Source: Haloferula sp. BvORR071 (GTDB lineage: Bacteria; Verrucomicrobiota; Verrucomicrobiia; Verrucomicrobiales; Akkermansiaceae). Taken from it: a stretch of 64,000 nt of DNA. The position numbers and the translations under genes were made by a program. This document shows positions 1-8,832 of the stretch, one piece after another. The notes under the pieces were generated by a model that worked only from the letters and a program-made list of their open reading frames with translations, made no database searches and was not told the origin of the DNA. Position 1 is the stretch's first letter. Each line of letters begins with the position of its first letter. The stretch spans positions 1 through 64,000 of the forward strand of contig NZ_BATP01000001.1 in NCBI RefSeq assembly GCF_000739615.1, in the 5' to 3' direction.

Positions 1-49
1 GGATGGCACGACCGCCGGCTGGTGGAGGAGTGCCGCGTGCTTGGCTATT

Positions 50-71
50 GGGCGGACAAATGTGTCCGCCC
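50..71. repeat. Perfect inverted repeat (9-bp arms, 4-nt loop)
   Basis: GGGCGGACA (50-58) and TGTCCGCCC (63-71) are exact reverse complements around AATG. No T-run follows on either side, so this is not an obvious rho-independent terminator. The stretch 1-180 before the first gene holds nothing else I can identify. One frame is open from the window edge to a stop at about 129, but the hairpin sits inside it and no family is recognisable. Confidence 0.6.
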
Positions 72-180
72 TCCACAGGGTGCCGGGGCGAGTTGGGAAC
101 TTGTTTGTGATGCTAAGCCACTCTCCTAATTGAGTGCTGCGGTTCTTGCATGACGGAGACGGACCGCTAGCGTCTCGCGC

Positions 181-1419
181 GTGACCGGACTTCAGCCTTC
201 TCGAACTGCTGCGGCAGTGGTTGGCGGGCTGTGGATTGCTTTTTTCCTGTGGGGGATGGCTCCGGGGTATTACACGCCGGCGATTCCGAATATCCTGCGG
301 GCGAAGGAGCTGGGCAGCGAGTGGTTGTCGCGGGCTTTCTTGGCAGGGCCAGTGGCTTCGATGATTTCGCCGCTGATTGTGGGAGCCCTCGCGGACAACC
401 GCTTTTCGGCGCAGAAGGTGGTGGGATGCAGCGGGATCTTCGGTGCCGTGTGCTTGGCTGCGGCGTTTTCGGTGTTAGATCGCGGAGGCAATCCGTGGAC
501 CTTCATCATTTTGCTGGCCTGCGGCTCAATCGTGTCCGCTCCGATGTCGAGCATGCTGGCGAGTATCGCGATGGCGCACCTGAAGGACGGCGAGCGGGAG
601 TTTCCGATCGTGCGCTTGGGCGGAACCCTTGGCTGGATGGCGGCAGGATACATCACGAGCTATGTGATTTTTGCTGATGCTTCGCCGAAGGCGGGGTATG
701 CGGCGGCGATCACGCGGTGTGCGTGTGGGGTCTTCGCTTTCTTCCTGCCGGATACGCCCCCGCTCGGGCGTTCTAGGTCCTGGCGTACTCTGTTAGGTCT
801 GGATGCCTTCCGTTTGCTAAAGGAGCGGGACCACCTGGTGTTTTTTTCGGTGACGATGCTGCTGTCGATTCCGCTGGCGGCCTTCTTCATGCACACGCCG
901 ATGCATCTTTCCGATCTAGGGAACAAGACGCCGACGGCGACAATGACGATCGGGCAGATCAGTGAGATTGCGGCCATGCTCTTGATGACGGTGGTCATGA
1001 CCCGCTTCCGGGTGAAGACGGTGCTGATGGTGGCGCTGATCCTGTCGGCACTGCGATACGCGTTGTTCGGGGTCGCGGGGATCACGAATTCAAGCCCTTG
1101 GCTGATCGGCGGGATCGCGCTGCACGGGCTTTGCTACACGCTCTACTTCATCACCGGGCAGCTCTTCTTGGACCGCCGGGTGGAACCGGGGATGCGTACG
1201 CAGGCCCAAGGCCTGCTATCGCTGGTGAGCAATGGCGTCGGCTCGGTGATCGGGACCTTGCTGTCGGTGAAGCTCTACGACTTCACAGTGGGAGCCCAGC
1301 ATGGTGGCTGGTCGACTTATTGGTGGATCCAGTGTGCCTGCATCGCGATTTGCGTGCCGATCCTGGCGATCTTCTATCACGGGATTGCCGCGCCGCCGAT
1401 GCAGATGGATGCGCAGTAG
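181..1419 (+). CDS. MFS transporter, nucleoside:H+ symporter-like
   Basis: A 412-residue polytopic inner-membrane protein with about twelve hydrophobic segments, the usual size for a single major facilitator unit. The N-terminus (LWIAFFLWGMAPGYYTPAIP) and the second half (HGLCYTLYFITGQLFLDRR) resemble the nucleoside:H+ symporter family (NupG/XapB type), which imports nucleosides using the proton gradient. The start is GTG; no ATG lies further upstream in frame. It is convergent with the L,D-transpeptidase, which begins six bases after its stop. Substrate is inferred from overall resemblance only; a related sugar or purine carrier is possible. Confidence 0.75.
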   Translation: MTGLQPSRTAAAVVGGLWIAFFLWGMAPGYYTPAIPNILRAKELGSEWLSRAFLAGPVASMISPLIVGALADNRFSAQKVVGCSGIFGAVCLAAAFSVLDRGGNPWTFIILLACGSIVSAPMSSMLASIAMAHLKDGEREFPIVRLGGTLGWMAAGYITSYVIFADASPKAGYAAAITRCACGVFAFFLPDTPPLGRSRSWRTLLGLDAFRLLKERDHLVFFSVTMLLSIPLAAFFMHTPMHLSDLGNKTPTATMTIGQISEIAAMLLMTVVMTRFRVKTVLMVALILSALRYALFGVAGITNSSPWLIGGIALHGLCYTLYFITGQLFLDRRVEPGMRTQAQGLLSLVSNGVGSVIGTLLSVKLYDFTVGAQHGGWSTYWWIQCACIAICVPILAIFYHGIAAPPMQMDAQ

Positions 1420-1425
1420 CCGGGC

Positions 1426-2163
1426 TCAGGGCAGCTTCCACTCGGCCTTCTTCGCCGCGTAGTCGGCATCGGGGAGAAGCACGTAGACCGGCTGCTTGGA
1501 GGGATCGATCCAAGCGACGAGCTCGCGCAGCTTGGCCTCCTCCATTGTCGTGCAGCCGGCTGTGGGCTTCGAACCGCCGCCGCGCCAGATGTGGAAGAAG
1601 ATCGCGCTACCAGCACCGGGTGAGGCTTTGGGCGGAGCGTTGTGAGCGATGAAGAGCTTCAAGGAGTGAGGGTAGTCACCCTGCTTCATCTGCTGCTTCT
1701 TCTCCCATGCGGTGACGGGATCGTGGTCGAGAACCACGTGTTGATTGTAGCTCGGCGAGCTACCGTCCTCGACCCAGAGGTCGCGGGCGGTGACCTGGCG
1801 ATAGGCCAAGCGGGGATTCTTCTTGATCTGGGCATCGTAGCCCCAGGCGCCACCGATGTAGAAGACGCCGGCCGGGGCCCGCCAATCGCCCTCGGTTTTG
1901 ATCCTGGCACCCTGGGGGCGCGGACTGATGCCGAGGCCCCAGACGAGGCCATCGCGGCCGAGCCGGCCCTGCCAAGGGGCGAGGACTTGGACCCACTTGC
2001 CGTCGCGCTTTTCGAAGGCCTTCAGGGTGACGTTGGATGTGTCCCAATTCTTGGCGGTGCCAACGACGCACTGGCTGGACTTCGCGGGGAGCTCGAAGGC
2101 GGCGGCAGCGAGGGTGGTGCTGATGAGGATGGCGAGCAGTCGTCGGATCACGCCTGACATCAT
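1426..2163 (-). CDS. L,D-transpeptidase (YkuD) family protein, secreted
   Basis: A secreted YkuD-type enzyme expected to form 3-3 crosslinks or attach proteins to peptidoglycan in the periplasm. The active-site signature is present as FFHIWRGGGSKPTAGCTTM, with the catalytic His and Cys in the H-x(n)-S/T-x-GC arrangement. The frame is open further upstream, but I chose the ATG at 2163: it is followed by a signal peptide (VIRRLLAILISTTLAAAAF), is preceded by AGGA six bases away, and avoids overlap with the methyltransferase that ends at 2201. Mature length near 220 residues fits the compact standalone YkuD proteins of Gram-negatives. The gene follows the MidA-like gene on the same strand and may be cotranscribed with it. 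Confidence 0.85.
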   Translation of the reverse strand: MMSGVIRRLLAILISTTLAAAAFELPAKSSQCVVGTAKNWDTSNVTLKAFEKRDGKWVQVLAPWQGRLGRDGLVWGLGISPRPQGARIKTEGDWRAPAGVFYIGGAWGYDAQIKKNPRLAYRQVTARDLWVEDGSSPSYNQHVVLDHDPVTAWEKKQQMKQGDYPHSLKLFIAHNAPPKASPGAGSAIFFHIWRGGGSKPTAGCTTMEEAKLRELVAWIDPSKQPVYVLLPDADYAAKKAEWKLP

Positions 2164-2200
2164 GCCGCATCCTGGCCGTGGCGCAAGGCGGGGCGCGGCG

Positions 2201-3178
2201 CTAGCTGCGCCTTTGGTCGAGAACCAGAAATGCCGCGCCAGCCCCCTCGGGATCGATTGCATGGGTATCGGAAGATTGATTGGTGCTGATATGAGGAAGC
2301 AGGAAGTCGCGCTGTGAAATAAGCTTCACCGTTTCCGCATGCGGCTTCGCCCATTGCTGAAGGTCAGTGAAATTCATGTCGGCTGTGAGGTCCTGGCGTC
2401 CCGGGTTTTCGTAAATGGCGGGGCCCTCCAGTCGCTGCTGCATGAAGTAGGCGCGGATGCTGCCGCGCGGGCGGCGGTGGTAGAGCGACGCCACTGGACT
2501 GCCGTAGTCGATGGTGAGCATGCGCCCGGCTTGCCATGAGGGCAGCCATCCGCTGAGCCAGTGGTGGTAAGACTCGGCGACTTCGACAATCTGTCCCGGC
2601 GCATGAGGCTGTGCGAAGACGGAGGAGTCAGGTAGATCGACACAGGCCAGCCATTCCTCGGCAGGGCTGAGATAGAGTTCCGACCATGTGTCCTGTTCTT
2701 CTTTCCGGAAGCGTCGGACCGAGAAGGCGTCCGCGAACTCGTTTGAGTAAATGCAGGCGCGGCCACCGCAGGCCGCAAGAGCGGACTCGATCGATTCGTG
2801 CCACTGGACGCTGCGACCGAGGCGAGCCTGCTGCTTCTCACGCAGAGGTGCGGAGCGCTCAACCAGATGCAGGCGCAAGCGGAGGCGCTGAAGCCAAGGA
2901 ATTCCGGCCAAGACCGCGGCGGCGAGCACGCCTTCACCGGGGCCGAGCTCGATCAGATCACGACAACCGCTCTCGCGCAGGGCTTCCGAGGCCCACGCTG
3001 CCACCGCCTTGCCGAGGGCAGGGGTGAGCATCGGGGTCGTGGTGAAGTCGCCGCCACGGCCCACGGCTTGAATCCGACGGGCATAGTAGCCGCGCTGGGG
3101 CTCGTGGAGGGCGAGGTCCATGAAGCGGTCGAAACGCAGCTTGCCACCGGGATTCCATGGCCAGTTAGGGGAATTCAT
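2201..3178 (-). CDS. MidA/NDUFAF7-type SAM-dependent methyltransferase
   Basis: 325 residues with the features of the DUF185 family, class I methyltransferases related to mitochondrial NDUFAF7, which dimethylates an arginine in complex I. Visible landmarks are YYARR followed by GGDFTTTP near the N-terminus, the SAM-binding loop IELGPGEGVLAAAVL around residues 76-90, YSNEFADAFSVRRF (the NE-x-DA-PV motif) near the middle, LTIDYG, and RAYFMQQR. Length is slightly short of the usual 350-390. The bacterial substrate is unknown. The gene is divergent from the lipoprotein at 3225, leaving a short shared promoter region. Confidence 0.85.
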   Translation of the reverse strand: MNSPNWPWNPGGKLRFDRFMDLALHEPQRGYYARRIQAVGRGGDFTTTPMLTPALGKAVAAWASEALRESGCRDLIELGPGEGVLAAAVLAGIPWLQRLRLRLHLVERSAPLREKQQARLGRSVQWHESIESALAACGGRACIYSNEFADAFSVRRFRKEEQDTWSELYLSPAEEWLACVDLPDSSVFAQPHAPGQIVEVAESYHHWLSGWLPSWQAGRMLTIDYGSPVASLYHRRPRGSIRAYFMQQRLEGPAIYENPGRQDLTADMNFTDLQQWAKPHAETVKLISQRDFLLPHISTNQSSDTHAIDPEGAGAAFLVLDQRRS

Positions 3179-3224
3179 AGCGGGGCGGCTTGACGGGGTG
3201 CGATCCCTCTCGCATTTCTTGAGA

Positions 3225-3695
3225 GTGAAAGGCCATTGGGTCGCCGCGATCTTGGTGCTGTCGCTCGCCGCATGCGAGCGAAAGGGTGAATCGCGTCACA
3301 GTGCTGGGAATGGCGGCAGTGGCGGTGAGCATGTGGCACAGGAGGACGAGGCGAAACCCAAAGAAGCTGGCGGCGACAAGGAAGGGCCCGTGCTGGTGGA
3401 GAAGAAGCCACCGGTGGCCGAGCCCGTGCCGAACATGCCCGGGATGGTGATCAGCCCGTATAATGGCAAGCATATCGACGTGAAGGGCTATGCGCCCGGC
3501 ACATTGGTGGCGGATCCGACCTATCCCATCGAGGAGAAGAAGTACTTCCGTGTGCCCGAGATGCCGGAGGGTGCCAACGATCCCGCGAGGCTGCTCGATC
3601 CCGGCATCCTGATTCGTCCGATTCCGCCGAAGGAGAACAAGGAGCCGGAAGAAGAAAAGGAGAAGTCCAAGCCTGCGGAAGAGGGACAGCTCTGA
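3225..3695 (+). CDS. Lipoprotein with one SPYN/DPTYP repeat
   Basis: A small predicted lipoprotein. The GTG at 3225 gives sixteen residues before the lipobox cysteine (LSLAAC), exactly as in the paralogue at 3748. The longer frame starting at 3120 would run into the divergent methyltransferase and is rejected; GTG at 3198 is an alternative. After a low-complexity charged linker comes one unit of a repeat: GMVISPYNGKHIDV, then GTLVADPTYP, then EKKYFRVPE. The C-terminus is Glu/Lys-rich. The function is not known to me; the repeat is discussed under the neighbour. Confidence 0.75.
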   Translation: MKGHWVAAILVLSLAACERKGESRHSAGNGGSGGEHVAQEDEAKPKEAGGDKEGPVLVEKKPPVAEPVPNMPGMVISPYNGKHIDVKGYAPGTLVADPTYPIEEKKYFRVPEMPEGANDPARLLDPGILIRPIPPKENKEPEEEKEKSKPAEEGQL

Positions 3696-3747
3696 GCCGA
3701 TCCGATCTGCCTTGACCGGAAGATGGCTGCGGAGTGTTCTTTAACTC

Positions 3748-4341
3748 ATGAGACTGCAAGCAACTATCTTCTCGCTAGCGATCCTCTTATCCGCGTGCAC
3801 CAAGAAGCCGGAGGGGCAAAGCAGTGGGGAGAGTGCCGGGGCGAAGAAGAAGTCTTCGGCCGCCGTCTCGTCCGGCAGCAGTAACGAGAGTGAGGAGGGC
3901 GAGCCGAAGAAGGAGGGGAAGAGCGGTACTCGCGAGGAGCGCAAACGGAAGCCGCAAGTAGGGACTGTCGCCAAGGGGCAAGCTGGCAAGGTGGTTAGTC
4001 CATTCAGCAAGGCGGTGGTGGATGTGAGCGGCCGTAAGGCGGGTGAACTGGTCCAGGATCCGAGCTTCCCGAACGATCCCTCAAAGCAATTCGAAGTGCC
4101 GGAGGGTGTCGAGGAAGAGACCAAGACCTACGAGGTCGCCGCTGGAGTACCGGGGCGTCCCGGCTATGTCTTCAGTCCCTACAACAATAAGATTGTGGAT
4201 GTGCAGGGCATCCCGGAGGGAGCCTTGGTTGCGGATCCGACTTATCCGTCAGCGGAGAAGAAAATTTTCCGTGTTCCGGCCGCAGCTCCCGCGAGTTCTC
4301 CCAAGGACCCGGGGACCGGGGCGGCACCGAAGGGAGAGTGA
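3748..4341 (+). CDS. Lipoprotein with two SPYN/DPTYP repeats
   Basis: 197 residues beginning with a lipoprotein signal (LAILLSAC). A Lys/Glu/Ser-rich linker (about residues 20-70) leads to two copies of a roughly 40-residue unit. The first is degenerate (KVVSPFSKAVVDV, LVQDPSFP, KQFEVPE); the second is close to the unit in the upstream gene (YVFSPYNNKIVDV, LVADPTYP, EKKIFRVP). The two genes are tandem paralogues 52 bases apart. The unit may be a small beta domain on the outer or inner membrane surface; function unknown. The 224 bases after the stop, before the next gene, show no clear feature. Confidence 0.8.
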   Translation: MRLQATIFSLAILLSACTKKPEGQSSGESAGAKKKSSAAVSSGSSNESEEGEPKKEGKSGTREERKRKPQVGTVAKGQAGKVVSPFSKAVVDVSGRKAGELVQDPSFPNDPSKQFEVPEGVEEETKTYEVAAGVPGRPGYVFSPYNNKIVDVQGIPEGALVADPTYPSAEKKIFRVPAAAPASSPKDPGTGAAPKGE

Positions 4342-4565
4342 GGAAAAGGTCAAGCAGGGGTGATGCAATTTTATGGAATGAAATCGTGTGACGGTCGTGG
4401 ATGTCATACAGATTTCACTTGCCGCACCATGGCTTCTTGGTAGGAGTGGGAAACCCCTCAAAGCCCCGGGACCCTGCTGACTTGACCCGCCAGCGGCTGC
4501 TTCTTTGAAGAGCAGCGAGGTATTCCGGAGGTGGAAGAGTTGTTTGGCCCTTGGCCACCCCACCC

Positions 4566-7500
4566 ATGAACCCACTTCTCCTCGCCCGGCGGGCCCGGTC
4601 CCTAGCCGCTTGCCTCTTGATGGCCTCGTGTAGCGGGGCCTTTGCGGATTGGACTCTCTTGGAGAACTTTGAGGCGGGCTTCACCGTCGGGAGCACGATC
4701 AGCGGGGTGAATGGCTGGGTGGCGGACACTCCGGCAACGACTACGGCGGCCAATGATCCGGCGGCATCGGGCCGGGGCGTGGTGGGGCGCGTGGCGCAGG
4801 CCGGGACGCGGAATGATGTCTACAAGGCGCTGGGAGCCAGCCGGCAGATTGCCAACAACACGACGGGGACCTTGTTTTTTGAGGCTTACCTGCCGACCAC
4901 GGGGGCAGGCACCGCGAACATCAGCGCGGGGCTCTCCGATGTGGCGGCACCAAACGACTACCCCGCGATGGAGGCGCAGTTCCGCTGGCTGAACGCCGAC
5001 ATTTTCCCTCGCAACGGGGCGGTCTTCACGGACAGCAATTATGACTTCGCCTCCGGGACCTGGATGCGGATCTGGATGGTGGTGAACAACACCGCCGACA
5101 CCGTCGACATGTATGTCGAATCGCCGGTGGGTGCGAGCGGGCGGGTGAAGGTGGCGAGCGGCTTCGGCTTCCGGAATGGCGTCGCGGCAAACGCGATGCT
5201 GACCTTCATGATGGTCCAGGTGGCGGGGCAGGACGTCTACGTCGATAACATTTATGTCGATACCGCGGGCGAGAATTTGGGACTGCCGCTCATCGCGGGC
5301 ACCCTGCCAGTCGCGAATACTGATTCAGTAGAGGTCGGAGTGGGCGGGGCGATTGCTTTCAATCCGCTGGCGAACGATACGGGCTATATCAATCCATCTT
5401 CGGTCCAGATCGTTTCGGGACCCGCGCATGGTACCGCGCAGTTCGATCCGGCGGCAGGGAAAGTAGTCTACAAGCACACCGGGAGCGGTGCGGGCAGCGA
5501 TGTCTTCCGCTACCGCATTACGCGGCAGGGCGGTGGCCTGACCTCAGAGGCAAACGTGAACGTGAACGTCAGCGACAATCTGCGGTTGGCGAATAACACG
5601 GTGAACGTGCCGCTGACGCCGCCGACCAGCTCGGCGGGCACGCTGACGATCAAGAATGGCTTGCCGGGGCTGACCTTCTCCGGAGCGGTGGGTATGACCT
5701 CGGTGCCGGGTAAGCCGGAGGCGCTCTTGATTGCCTCGGTGGATGGCTCGGTGTGGTATGTGCCGGACTCCACTATGGCGAATCCGACGAAGCACAAGGT
5801 GCTGGATGTAGCCTCCTTGTCGAACTTCACGCGCGGCCGGAGCATTTATTCGATCGAGGCCTTCCCGGATTTTGCGACGACAGGGCACATCATCCTGAAC
5901 TACCAAGGGAACAATGCCCGTCTGCCGCAGCCGGGGCCGGGACAGACGGTGTTTGATGTGATGCCGAACCTGGATCGCGACGGGAGCCCGGATGCGACGA
6001 TCGCCACGGATCTGCGGGTCTCGCGCTTCACGCTTTCGGCAGCACACATTGCCGATGCGGTGGCTAACGGGATGTCCGCAGCGGAAAATCTAACGGCGCT
6101 GGCGACCGAGTATCCCTACATCAACCTGGCCGAGCAGAATCTTTTTCACAGCATCAACGACTGCAAATTCGGGCCGGACGGCTACCTCTACATCACCTTC
6201 GGCGACGAGGGCGACCAGGGCGATCCCTATCGCAACGGCCAGCGGATCAACAAGGACTTCTACAGCTCGATGCTGCGGATTGACATCAATCCGGCCTCGA
6301 CCAATCCCAAGCCGAACCCGCACTACGCGATCGCCGCGGGAGGCGGGCTGGATGCGAACGGGAAGTATCAGTTTTATCTGAACTCCGCGACGCAGAACCC
6401 GAACTTCCGGGTGCCGGCGGACAATCCCTTCATCCACACCAGCCTTGGGGGGACTTGGAACGGGACTTTCAACAATACGGATCTAAGCGGTGATCTTCCG
6501 CATGTGCGCACGGAGATGTGGGCGGTGGGCTTGCGGAATCCCTTCAAATTCCACCTCGATGTGGAAGATGGCAGCGGTGAGACCGAAGCATGGATCGGTG
6601 ACGTGGGGCGCGACACTTGGGAGGAATTCACAATCCTCAAGAAGGGGCAGAACGCGGGGTGGTCCTACTACGAAGGCAACGCCCTGAACCCCGGGGTGAC
6701 GCATCCGACCATGCCCTCCGGTGTCACGCCGCACAAGCCGCCGCTCTATACCTATGCGCACTCGCAGGGGAACAATTCGGCGACCGGTGGGATCTTTTAC
6801 CGGGATACGGCTTTGCCCACGCTCACCAACCGCTACGTATGCGGCGACTATGGTTCGGGCCGGATCTGGAGCATCGGGCGGGACGGGAATGTGGTGGAAC
6901 TCACCGATCTACGCGAGAGCTCGAACCTGGTCGTGGACTTCCATGTGGATCCGGTGACGAAGGACATCTTCGTGCTGGAGAACAGTGGCAGCGGTCGGGT
7001 GATGCGGATTACGCTACAGGCGGCGCAGGGTGAGAACTATCCGGCCACGCTGTCGCAGCTCGGGATCTTCGCGGACATGGCGACTCTGCAGCCGAATCCG
7101 GGAGTAGTCCCCTATGAGCCGAACCTGAAGTTCTGGTCGGACGGCGCGGACAAATCGCGTTGGTTCGTGATCAAGAATCTAACGGACACGATCGGCTATG
7201 CGCCGGAGGGCAACTGGACCTTCCCGGAGGGTATGATTTGGATCAAGCACTTCGACTTCGACTTGGATCGCAATCACCCGGGCACAACGAAGAAGCGTCT
7301 GGAGACTCGGGTGCTGGTGCGGAACAGTAACGGTGCCTACGGTGTGTCTTACCGCTGGAACGAGGCCGGCACGGAAGCGAATCTGGTGGCGAATGCCGGC
7401 GATGACTTCCCGCTGAGCTATACGGAAGCGAATGGCGCTCCCGCCAATATCAACTGGCACATTCCCTCGCGCGCCGAGTGTACGACCTGCCACACGGCGG

Positions 7501-8750
7501 TGGCCGGGCATGCGCTAAGCATGAACACGCGTCAATTCAACCTGGTGAATTCGATCTCCGGTCACAGCGGGAACCTGTTGACGCTGCTCTCTAGCAGCGG
7601 CTACCTCGCGGGCTTCTCCGGAAATCTTACCGGGCTGCCGCGCCACTACCGGCCGAACGAGACCACAGTGAATCTGGAAGACCGCGTCCGCTCCTACCTG
7701 GCGGTGAATTGCTCCTACTGCCACCAGCCTGGCGGAACTGCCCCGGATTCATGGGACGGGCGCCCGCAGATTTCGCTGGCGGATACACATCTGCTCTATG
7801 GGCACCCGGTGAGCGAGGCGACGCCAGACCTCACGGACAGCATCATCCGTCCCGGAGACAAGGCGAACTCGTCGATCTGGAACAAAATCAATGCCCGCAG
7901 TGCAATCAATGGCACCTACAACGGCTACTCACAGATGCCACCGCTGGCGACCAATGTCTTCGATGCCGATGGCATTGCGCTGATCGGGCAATGGATCGAC
8001 CAATATGCGAACCAGCCACCGGTCCCGGCTCCGGGAAGCCTAGGCACGGCGAATCTTTCGGAGAACGCCAGCATCGGTACTCTGCTCGGCTTGGCAAATG
8101 CAGTTGATCCGGATGTGCGAGGGGGCATCGCGGATCAATCGCTGCTGACTTATGAGATCACGGCGGGGAATGATGACCGTTTATTCATGCTGGATCCGGT
8201 GACCGGCGAGCTACGGGTGAATGGGATCATCGACTTCGAGAAGCAGGCCCAGCATCTCTTGTCGATCCGGGCCTCCGATCACTTCGCGCCGAATCCCGGA
8301 GTGCTAAATCACAGTGTGATCGTGGACCTGATTGATGAGAGCAGTCCGGACAATACGGCTGACTCGAACCACAACGGGATCTTCGATGTCTGGGAGGCGA
8401 CCTATGGACTCAGTCCGGAGGATCGCGATGGCGACGGTTCGCCGGATTTCGTGGAGTTCCTGAGCGGCGGCAATCCGCTGATCGCCGATGAAGCCGAGGC
8501 CGTGAGCTACGACATCGTCGGTGCCCCGGCGGCACCCTCGCACCTCTTCGGGTGGAACGTGAGAAATGGATTCAAGCTGGGCGTGGACTACACCTTGCAG
8601 CGGACATCGCTCTTGGATACTTGGAATGACCTCCAGCCTGCGGACTACGAGGTGGTCTCGGTGACGCCCGTAGCGCCGGGGATCTCGCGGATCGTGATCA
8701 AGGTGAACCACAGCGCGGCGCAGCAGTTCCTGCGGCTCAGCCAGCCCTGA
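4566..8750 (+). CDS. Secreted PQQ-type sugar dehydrogenase fused to diheme cytochrome and cadherin domains
   Basis: About 1,394 residues from ATG 4566 (a TTG at 4551 is also in frame). After a signal peptide (AACLLMASCSGAFA) come a LamG-like region (to about 235), a tandem-95/Ig-like segment (FNPLANDTGY), a soluble glucose/sorbosone dehydrogenase-type propeller (about 360-830; FGPDGYLYITFGDEGDQGD and ALGLRNPF-like AVGLRNPFKF), a cytochrome region of the SO2930/HNE_0200 type (about 840-1135) with heme motifs CTTCH (Cys972) and CSYCH (Cys1049), a cadherin-like repeat, a DRDGDGSPD calcium-type motif and a verrucomicrobial C-terminal domain. The predicted role is extracellular oxidation of a sugar or aldehyde with electrons passed to hemes on the same chain. 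A larger homologue is at 36137-42064. Confidence 0.85.
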   Translation: MNPLLLARRARSLAACLLMASCSGAFADWTLLENFEAGFTVGSTISGVNGWVADTPATTTAANDPAASGRGVVGRVAQAGTRNDVYKALGASRQIANNTTGTLFFEAYLPTTGAGTANISAGLSDVAAPNDYPAMEAQFRWLNADIFPRNGAVFTDSNYDFASGTWMRIWMVVNNTADTVDMYVESPVGASGRVKVASGFGFRNGVAANAMLTFMMVQVAGQDVYVDNIYVDTAGENLGLPLIAGTLPVANTDSVEVGVGGAIAFNPLANDTGYINPSSVQIVSGPAHGTAQFDPAAGKVVYKHTGSGAGSDVFRYRITRQGGGLTSEANVNVNVSDNLRLANNTVNVPLTPPTSSAGTLTIKNGLPGLTFSGAVGMTSVPGKPEALLIASVDGSVWYVPDSTMANPTKHKVLDVASLSNFTRGRSIYSIEAFPDFATTGHIILNYQGNNARLPQPGPGQTVFDVMPNLDRDGSPDATIATDLRVSRFTLSAAHIADAVANGMSAAENLTALATEYPYINLAEQNLFHSINDCKFGPDGYLYITFGDEGDQGDPYRNGQRINKDFYSSMLRIDINPASTNPKPNPHYAIAAGGGLDANGKYQFYLNSATQNPNFRVPADNPFIHTSLGGTWNGTFNNTDLSGDLPHVRTEMWAVGLRNPFKFHLDVEDGSGETEAWIGDVGRDTWEEFTILKKGQNAGWSYYEGNALNPGVTHPTMPSGVTPHKPPLYTYAHSQGNNSATGGIFYRDTALPTLTNRYVCGDYGSGRIWSIGRDGNVVELTDLRESSNLVVDFHVDPVTKDIFVLENSGSGRVMRITLQAAQGENYPATLSQLGIFADMATLQPNPGVVPYEPNLKFWSDGADKSRWFVIKNLTDTIGYAPEGNWTFPEGMIWIKHFDFDLDRNHPGTTKKRLETRVLVRNSNGAYGVSYRWNEAGTEANLVANAGDDFPLSYTEANGAPANINWHIPSRAECTTCHTAVAGHALSMNTRQFNLVNSISGHSGNLLTLLSSSGYLAGFSGNLTGLPRHYRPNETTVNLEDRVRSYLAVNCSYCHQPGGTAPDSWDGRPQISLADTHLLYGHPVSEATPDLTDSIIRPGDKANSSIWNKINARSAINGTYNGYSQMPPLATNVFDADGIALIGQWIDQYANQPPVPAPGSLGTANLSENASIGTLLGLANAVDPDVRGGIADQSLLTYEITAGNDDRLFMLDPVTGELRVNGIIDFEKQAQHLLSIRASDHFAPNPGVLNHSVIVDLIDESSPDNTADSNHNGIFDVWEATYGLSPEDRDGDGSPDFVEFLSGGNPLIADEAEAVSYDIVGAPAAPSHLFGWNVRNGFKLGVDYTLQRTSLLDTWNDLQPADYEVVSVTPVAPGISRIVIKVNHSAAQQFLRLSQP

Positions 8751-8832
8751 TAGGATCGCTTGCATATTTGCCATTCGTGGTGGCGGATTCGCTATTACGT
8801 GTGACGCGCCGCTCACGCTATGCAGGGACAGC

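Noticed and set aside
1..129. Open frame from the window edge, possible 3' end of a gene
   Set aside because: It contains the perfect inverted repeat at 50-71 and shows no recognisable motif; too short to judge.
4551..4565. TTG as start of the dehydrogenase-cytochrome gene
   Set aside because: ATG at 4566 gives a normal signal peptide; the five extra residues add nothing.
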